From NCBI GenBank assembly GCA_002451175.1, contig DKBI01000213.1:576-11406 (forward strand): a stretch of DNA of 10,831 nt, written 5' to 3'. A model generated the notes under the pieces. The model had not been told where the DNA came from. It did no database searches and worked only from the letters and a program-made list of their open reading frames with translations. Shown piece by piece: positions 7,199-10,831 of the stretch. Numbering within the stretch: position 1 is the stretch's first letter; each line of letters opens with the position of its first letter. Made by a program: the position numbers and the translations under genes. This DNA comes from Betaproteobacteria bacterium UBA6904. Lineage in GTDB: Bacteria > Pseudomonadota > Gammaproteobacteria > Burkholderiales > SG8-39.

Positions 7199-7267
7199 GT
7201 GCTGTCGCCCGGCTCCTTGGTTGCCGCCATTGTGGCGGCGGCCGCGGAGCAATGACAGTCGATAGGG

Positions 7268-7342
7268 GCGATGGTTTGCATCGTCTTCGCCGATGCGTAT
7301 CGCAAATCGCGATGCCTACGATCGGCGCACGCGATGGTTTGC
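7268..7342. promoter_or_regulatory. Candidate LysR operator region between terC-usp and the riboswitch
   Basis: This stretch is rich in ATCGC/GCGAT words. The clearest is ATCGC-N5-GCGAT at 7299-7313, a perfect inverted repeat that contains T-N11-A (T7300, A7312), the LysR-type operator form. A 12-bp direct repeat, GCGATGGTTTGC, occurs at 7268-7279 and 7331-7342, 63 bp apart (about six helical turns). GCATCG...CGATGC (7278-7296) is another 6-bp inverted repeat. The palindrome would lie about 60-75 bp upstream of the proposed plus-strand transcription start, where LysR proteins commonly bind. Confidence 0.4.
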
Positions 7343-7367
7343 GGCGTCCGCCGGCGCATGGTAGAAG
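7339..7367 (+). promoter_or_regulatory. Weak candidate promoter for the riboswitch-lysR transcript
   Basis: TTGCGG (7339-7344), a 17-nt spacer and TAGAAG (7362-7367). Each box is only a partial match, but the predicted start of transcription (about 7373-7375) falls exactly at the first paired base of the riboswitch, which supports it. No convincing minus-strand promoter for terC-usp was found in 7199-7330. Confidence 0.33.
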
Positions 7368-7374
7368 GAAGCCT

Positions 7375-7484
7375 GCAAAGCGGGAGTAGCCGAAGGGGCA
7401 TCCTGCCCCGCCGCGCGGTCGTCAATCCGGGCTTCCACCCCGGTCGCGCGGGCAGCCCGAAAGGGGTGCGAGCGAGACCTTTGC
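7375..7484 (+). ncRNA. yybP-ykoY family manganese riboswitch
   Basis: Seen: the closing stem P1 forms between GCAAAG (7375-7380) and CTTTGC (7479-7484). Directly inside lie the conserved loops GGGAGTAGCC (7382-7391) and GAGCGAGACC (7470-7479), which form the Mn2+/Ca2+ pocket in this class. Three hairpins fill the middle: GGGGCA/TGCCCC (7395-7409); CCGCGCG/CGCGCGG (7411-7451) enclosing the conserved internal-loop word GTCGTCAA (7418-7425) and the stem CCGGG/CCCGG; and GCA-CCC-GAAA-GGG-TGC (7452-7469) with a GNRA tetraloop. Known: this class senses Mn2+ and usually controls Mn2+ exporters (mntP, alx, ykoY). Here it is on the plus strand, 21 nt before a LysR gene and pointing away from terC-usp. 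Confidence 0.9.
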
Positions 7485-7499
7485 CTTCACGTGAAAGGG
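7478..7499 (+). promoter_or_regulatory. Riboswitch expression platform: anti-SD / SD pair of the LysR gene
   Basis: CCTTT (7478-7482) is the 3' side of the riboswitch P1 stem. It is also complementary to AAAGG (7494-7498), the Shine-Dalgarno-like element 7 nt before the ATG at 7506. The two pairings exclude each other. When P1 is closed (ligand bound) the AAAGGG is free, so the sequence predicts an ON switch at the level of translation, as in E. coli alx and mntP. The palindrome TTCACGTGAA (7486-7495) lies in the loop. Confidence 0.6.
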
Positions 7500-7505
7500 C
7501 TCTGC

Positions 7506-8459
7506 ATGTCGCACACACGCATTCGGCGCTACCTGCGGCACGGCGTCACGCCCCAGCTGGCGGTCTTCGAAGCCATCGCGCGCCACGGCAGCTTCACGCG
7601 CGCGGCCGAGGAACTGCACCTCGCCCAGCCGACCGTATCCACGCAGGTCAAGAAGCTCACCGAAACGGTCGGCTTGCCGCTCTTCGAGCAGATCGGCAAG
7701 CGGGTCTACCTCACCGACGCCGGCCGGCGACTGCAGATCGCCTGCGGCAAGATCTTCGGCGCGTGCGTCGAGCTGGAGGACAGCCTCTCGGATCTGCGCG
7801 GGCTGCAACGCGGCCAGCTGTCGCTCGCCGTCAGCACGACCGGCAAGTACTTCGCGCCGCACCTGCTCGCGGCCTTCGTGGATCGCCATCCCGGCCTCGA
7901 GGTTTCGCTGCATATCCACAACCGTGCCGGCCTGCTCGCCCGGCTGGAGCGCAACGAAGACGACCTCTACATCTTCGCCAACCGCCCGGAGAACAAGGAG
8001 TACGTCTGCCAGGCCATCCTGCCCAATCCCATGGTGGCCTTTGCGCGGCGCGACCATCCCCTCGCGCAGCGGCGCGCCATCCCGTTCGCGCGGCTGGCCG
8101 AAGAGCCGTTCCTCATGCGCGAGCCCGGCTCGGGCACGCGCCTGGTCGCCGAGCGCGCCTTCGACCGTGCAGGCGTTGCGCCCAGGATCCGGATGGAGCT
8201 GTCCACCAACGAGGCGGTCAAGCAGGCGATCCTCGCCGGGCTGGGGGTCTCGATCCTCTCGCGCTACACCCTGGGCCTCGACACCGAGCTGCGCGACCTC
8301 GTGGTGCTCGACGTGCAGGACTTTCCACTCGCGCACCACTGGTACTTCGTGTATCCCGTGGGCAAGCAGGTTTCCGTCGTCGCGCGCAGCTTCATGGAGT
8401 TCGTGCGGCTCGAGGCGAAGCCCCTCGTGCTCGATCGCATGGGCCTCGCCGCGAATTAA
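7506..8459 (+). CDS. LysR-type transcriptional regulator, CbbR-like
   Basis: A 317-residue LysR regulator. Seen: an N-terminal winged helix-turn-helix at about 14-73 ([20 protein letters not shown], then [11 protein letters not shown] and [17 protein letters not shown]), then a two-lobed effector-binding domain ([20 protein letters not shown] at 106-124, [13 protein letters not shown] at 201-213, [19 protein letters not shown] at 235-253, [13 protein letters not shown] at 278-290). The [18 protein letters not shown], TTxKYFAP and REPGSGTRL segments match CbbR, the activator of Calvin-cycle operons, but no cbb genes are in the window, so its target may differ. The ATG at 7506 is chosen because it follows AAAGGG; a GTG at 7491 would lie inside the riboswitch platform. 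It is divergent from terC-usp and ends on nhaA with a 4-bp tail-to-tail overlap. Confidence 0.93.
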   Translation: MSHTRIRRYLRHGVTPQLAVFEAIARHGSFTRAAEELHLAQPTVSTQVKKLTETVGLPLFEQIGKRVYLTDAGRRLQIACGKIFGACVELEDSLSDLRGLQRGQLSLAVSTTGKYFAPHLLAAFVDRHPGLEVSLHIHNRAGLLARLERNEDDLYIFANRPENKEYVCQAILPNPMVAFARRDHPLAQRRAIPFARLAEEPFLMREPGSGTRLVAERAFDRAGVAPRIRMELSTNEAVKQAILAGLGVSILSRYTLGLDTELRDLVVLDVQDFPLAHHWYFVYPVGKQVSVVARSFMEFVRLEAKPLVLDRMGLAAN

Positions 8460-9637
8460 ATCCGCGGCAGCGCGACGCGAAGGGTCAGGGTCCCGGCCAC
8501 GCCGGCGACGATCGAGCCGCAGAGAATGCCGAGGCGGCTCTCGATCGCCAGCCCGGCGGCCTGTCCCTCGAATGCCAGGCCGGCGATGAACAGGCTCATC
8601 GTAAAGCCCACGCCGCACAGCATCGCGACGCCAAGAATCTGTCCCCAGCGCACCCCCTCGGGCAGGCGCGCGAGTCCGAGGCCGACGACGATACCGCTCG
8701 CCCCGAAAACGCCGATCACCTTGCCCAGCAGCAGGCCCAGAGCAATGCCCGCCGGCACCGGCTGCGCCAGCGATGCGAGCGTGATGCCCTCGAGCGAGAC
8801 GCCGGAATTGGCGAACGCGAACAGCGGCAGGATGGCGAACGCGACGAGCGGATGCAGCTCGCGCTCGAGCCGGCGCAGCGGCGGCTCGCGCTCTGCCGCA
8901 TCCGCCGTGCGCAACGGAATGAAGAACGCGAGCGCCACGCCGGCGAGCGTGGCGTGCACGCCCGACTTGAGCACCGCCGCCCACATCACCAGGCCGACCA
9001 GCAGATAGGCGGGCACCGCGGTGAGGCCCCGTCGATTGAAGGCCGCGAGCACGGCCGCTGCAAGCCCAGTGGTCGCGAGCGCCGCCAGCGAGAGCTTCTC
9101 GGTGTAGAACAGCGCGATGATGACGATCGCGCCGAGGTCGTCGAGGATCGCCAGGGTCAGCAGAAAGATCTTCAGCCCCACCGGCACCCGGCGTCCGAAC
9201 AGCGTGAGCAGGCCGATCGCGAACGCGATGTCGGTCGCGGTAGGAATGGCCCAGCCGCGCAGCAGAACCGGATCGCCCCAGTTCAGCCCGGCGTACAGCA
9301 GCCCCGGGACCACCATGCCGCCCGCGGCGGCCGCGGCCGGCAGGACGATCTGCGAGCGCCGCGACAATTCGCCGTCCAGCACTTCCCGCTTCAACTCCAG
9401 GCCGACGAGAAAGAAGAAGACCGCCATCAGCCCGTCGTTGATCCACAGCAGCAGCGGCTTGGCGATCTCGAAGGCACCGACGCGCAGCTCGACGGGCGTA
9501 TCGAGGAAGCGTTCGTAGAGGCCCGAGAGCGGTGAATTCGCGAACCCCATGGCGAGCACCGCCGCGGCGAACAGCAGCAGGCCGCCCGCGGCCTCCAGCC
9601 GCAGGAACTCCGCCATCGCATTGACGAGTTTCCTCAT
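8456..9637 (-). CDS. nhaA: Na+/H+ antiporter NhaA
   Basis: An inner-membrane antiporter that expels Na+ (or Li+) in exchange for two protons, mainly at alkaline pH. Seen in the 393-residue product: about a dozen hydrophobic segments; the NhaA signature [19 protein letters not shown] at 73-91; [11 protein letters not shown] at 132-142 with D136 (equivalent to E. coli D133); [17 protein letters not shown] at 162-178 with the ion-binding pair D166-D167 (E. coli D163-D164); GKVIG at 305-309 with K306 (E. coli K300); and [17 protein letters not shown] at 340-356. All key residues are present and the length is normal. The ATG at 9637 has no strong Shine-Dalgarno; an ATG seven codons later is possible. 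It lies 60 bp downstream of rhlE, after a stem-loop, and its stop overlaps the lysR stop on the other strand. Confidence 0.97.
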   Translation of the reverse strand: MRKLVNAMAEFLRLEAAGGLLLFAAAVLAMGFANSPLSGLYERFLDTPVELRVGAFEIAKPLLLWINDGLMAVFFFLVGLELKREVLDGELSRRSQIVLPAAAAAGGMVVPGLLYAGLNWGDPVLLRGWAIPTATDIAFAIGLLTLFGRRVPVGLKIFLLTLAILDDLGAIVIIALFYTEKLSLAALATTGLAAAVLAAFNRRGLTAVPAYLLVGLVMWAAVLKSGVHATLAGVALAFFIPLRTADAAEREPPLRRLERELHPLVAFAILPLFAFANSGVSLEGITLASLAQPVPAGIALGLLLGKVIGVFGASGIVVGLGLARLPEGVRWGQILGVAMLCGVGFTMSLFIAGLAFEGQAAGLAIESRLGILCGSIVAGVAGTLTLRVALPRI

Positions 9638-9672
9638 GACCCGCAGTTCACGCCGAGCTTGGCAAGCCGAAC

Positions 9673-9692
9673 GGCCGGCGCTAGCGCCAGCC
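9673..9692 (-). terminator. Stem-loop between rhlE and nhaA, possible terminator
   Basis: The core GGCGCTAGCGCC (9677-9688) is a perfect 12-bp palindrome. On the minus strand the stem extends outward through one G-U pair to about 8 bp with a CTAG-type loop. It starts 5 nt after the rhlE stop codon. No U-run follows, so termination may be partial and nhaA may receive read-through; no clear nhaA promoter is visible in the 60-bp gap. Confidence 0.4.
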
Positions 9693-9697
9693 CCTGC

Positions 9698-10831
9698 TCA
9701 ACGCTTGCGCTGCGGGTTGCCGCCGAGCAGCGCCGGAACGCGCGCCGGCATGGCGTGCGCGGTGAGCGGACGATAGCCCGGCACCGGTTCGGGGGCGTTC
9801 GGTTGCGCGTCGGAGCGCTGCTGCGGCTGCGCGTCGGATCGCTGCCGCGGTTGCGCGTCGGATCTTTGGCGTGGCTGCGCATCCCCTCGGTAGTACGGCT
9901 GCGCATCGGATCTCTCGCGCGGCTGCGCGTCGGACCGGTAGTGCGGCTGGGCATCGGATTGCTCGCGCGGCTGGGCATCCGGCCGCTCGCGCGTGCGCAC
10001 GGGCGAGTGCGCATGTCCCGGCCGGTGTGCGCGCGCCTGCGGCGGCTGCGCGCCGCGCTCACCACGGGACTTGCCCTGCGGTTGCCTGGCATCGCGCCCG
10101 CCGCGGGACTTGGCCTGCGGCTGCGGACGACGCGCGGCATGCGGGGCCGCCGGCCTGGCCGGACCCTCGCGCGTCGTCGGAATCGATTCATAGCCCTCGA
10201 TCGCGCGCAGCTCGACCCGCCGCCCCATCAGTTTTTCGATGGCGGCGAGCAAGGGACGCTCCTCCGGGCTGACGAGCGACACCGCCTCGCCCGAGGCGCC
10301 CGCGCGGCCCGTGCGGCCGATGCGATGCACGTAATCCTCGGCAACGTGCGGCAGGTCGTAGTTCACGACGTGCGGCAGCTGCTCGATGTCCAGCCCGCGC
10401 GCGGCGATGTCGGTCGCCACCAGGACGCGCAACTCGCTGTCCTTGAAGCGCTTCAGCGCGCGGGTGCGCGCATTCTGGCTCTTGTTGCCGTGGATGGCGT
10501 CGGCCTCGATGCCGGCGCGCTCGAGCTGCTGCGCGAGGCGGTTCGCGCCGTGCTTGGTGCGGCAGAACACGAGCACCTGCCGCCAGTCGCCGGTGCTCAC
10601 CAGGTGCGCCAGGACGTCGCGCTTGCGATCCTGCGCGACCGGGTGCGCAACCTGCGCAACGAGTTCGGCGGGCGTGTTGCGCCGCGCGACCTCGACCGTG
10701 GCCGGGTCGTGCAGGAACGAGCCCGCGAGCTTGCGGATCTCGTCGGAGAAGGTCGCGGAAAACAGCAGGTTCTGGCGCTTCGCCGGCAGCAGCGCCAGCA
10801 CGCGGCGGATGTCGTGGATGAAGCCCATGTC
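9698..10831 (-). CDS. rhlE: DEAD-box RNA helicase RhlE, C-terminal part
   Basis: ATP-dependent RNA helicase; RhlE proteins act in ribosome assembly and RNA turnover. The gene enters from the right edge: the first complete codon is D of the ...DMGF segment that follows the DEAD box, so motifs Q, I, Ia and II lie outside. Seen (numbered from the M at 10828): motif III in FSATF at 23-27, motif [10 protein letters not shown] at 85-92, motif [12 protein letters not shown] at 138-148 and motif [12 protein letters not shown] at 168-177, a complete RecA-like second domain. The [14 protein letters not shown] and IEGYE segments are RhlE-like. After residue about 220 comes a basic, low-complexity tail with two PQ(A/G)KSRG(G/E)R units and then eight octapeptide repeats. 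It ends GGNPQRKR. nhaA follows after 60 bp. Confidence 0.92.
   Translation of the reverse strand, partial: DMGFIHDIRRVLALLPAKRQNLLFSATFSDEIRKLAGSFLHDPATVEVARRNTPAELVAQVAHPVAQDRKRDVLAHLVSTGDWRQVLVFCRTKHGANRLAQQLERAGIEADAIHGNKSQNARTRALKRFKDSELRVLVATDIAARGLDIEQLPHVVNYDLPHVAEDYVHRIGRTGRAGASGEAVSLVSPEERPLLAAIEKLMGRRVELRAIEGYESIPTTREGPARPAAPHAARRPQPQAKSRGGRDARQPQGKSRGERGAQPPQARAHRPGHAHSPVRTRERPDAQPREQSDAQPHYRSDAQPRERSDAQPYYRGDAQPRQRSDAQPRQRSDAQPQQRSDAQPNAPEPVPGYRPLTAHAMPARVPALLGGNPQRKR
9800..9991 (-). repeat. Eight 24-bp tandem repeats coding the RhlE tail
   Basis: Exactly 192 bp, eight units of 24 bp, each coding an octapeptide of the form (R/Y/H/Q)-x-(R/Q)-(S/P/G)-D-A-Q-P. The units in order are [68 protein letters not shown] is invariant and the first three positions vary. 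The repeats keep the frame, and the most alike units lie at the C-terminal end, which suggests recent growth there. Confidence 0.92.

Noticed and set aside
7375..7484. The possibility that the riboswitch faces and controls terC-usp
   Set aside because: The conserved loops read only on the plus strand; the minus strand of this stretch lacks GGGAGTAG and GAGACC in the required order, so it points away from terC-usp.
7271..9535. A 754-codon open frame on the plus strand covering the riboswitch, lysR and the antisense of nhaA
   Set aside because: It runs out of frame through lysR and opposite nhaA, both of which have clear family motifs. Its product is rich in Arg/Ala/Gln repeats without domains, as expected from G+C-rich antisense frames.
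9871..10272. Plus-strand open frame opposite the RhlE tail
   Set aside because: It arises from the 24-bp repeats and high G+C content on the opposite strand; the RhlE frame continues from conserved helicase motifs into the tail and ends naturally.

Overview
The window is strongly G+C-rich and densely packed. Nearly every base is coding, and many genes overlap by 4 bp or are under 15 bp apart. The fba-purC-purE-sua5 gene order, a class I (N5-CAIR type) PurE, RhlE, NhaA and a CbbR-like LysR regulator together suggest a betaproteobacterium, possibly an autotroph or a relative of autotrophs. No tRNA, rRNA, IS element or CRISPR array was seen.

Layout. (1) 1-461, minus strand: a two-subunit UxaA-family lyase, small SAF subunit complete and large subunit cut by the window edge, resembling the sulfolactate sulfo-lyase SuyAB type. 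(2) 526-2097, plus: a Tat-exported PhoD-type phosphatase/phosphodiesterase, diverging from the lyase. (3) 5786-2134, minus: a tight five-gene cluster, class I fructose-bisphosphate aldolase, purC, purE, sua5/tsaC and a small lipoprotein. It joins glycolysis/gluconeogenesis, two purine biosynthesis steps and tRNA t6A modification. purK, which class I PurE normally needs, is absent from the cluster. (4) 7198-5930, minus: a TerC-family membrane protein (predicted Mn2+ exporter) fused in frame to a UspA domain, with a near-perfect internal ribosome binding site and ATG at the domain junction. (5) 7375-7484, plus: a yybP-ykoY (Mn2+) riboswitch, followed 21 nt later by a CbbR-like LysR regulator (7506-8459). 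(6) 9637-8456, minus: the NhaA Na+/H+ antiporter, ending tail to tail on the regulator with a shared TTAA. (7) 9698-10831, minus: the C-terminal half of an RhlE-type DEAD-box helicase, with a tail of eight octapeptide repeats.

The most notable part is 5930-8459. The Mn2+ riboswitch does not face the TerC gene. It faces a LysR regulator that is divergent from terC-usp, in the arrangement in which LysR proteins classically control their neighbour. The sequence before the regulator's start codon supports a translational switch: the CCTTT that closes the riboswitch P1 stem can instead pair with the AAAGG of the Shine-Dalgarno. A T-N11-A palindrome lies between the two genes. Inference: Mn2+ (perhaps also alkaline pH) may switch on synthesis of a regulator, which then controls a Mn2+ exporter-stress protein fusion.
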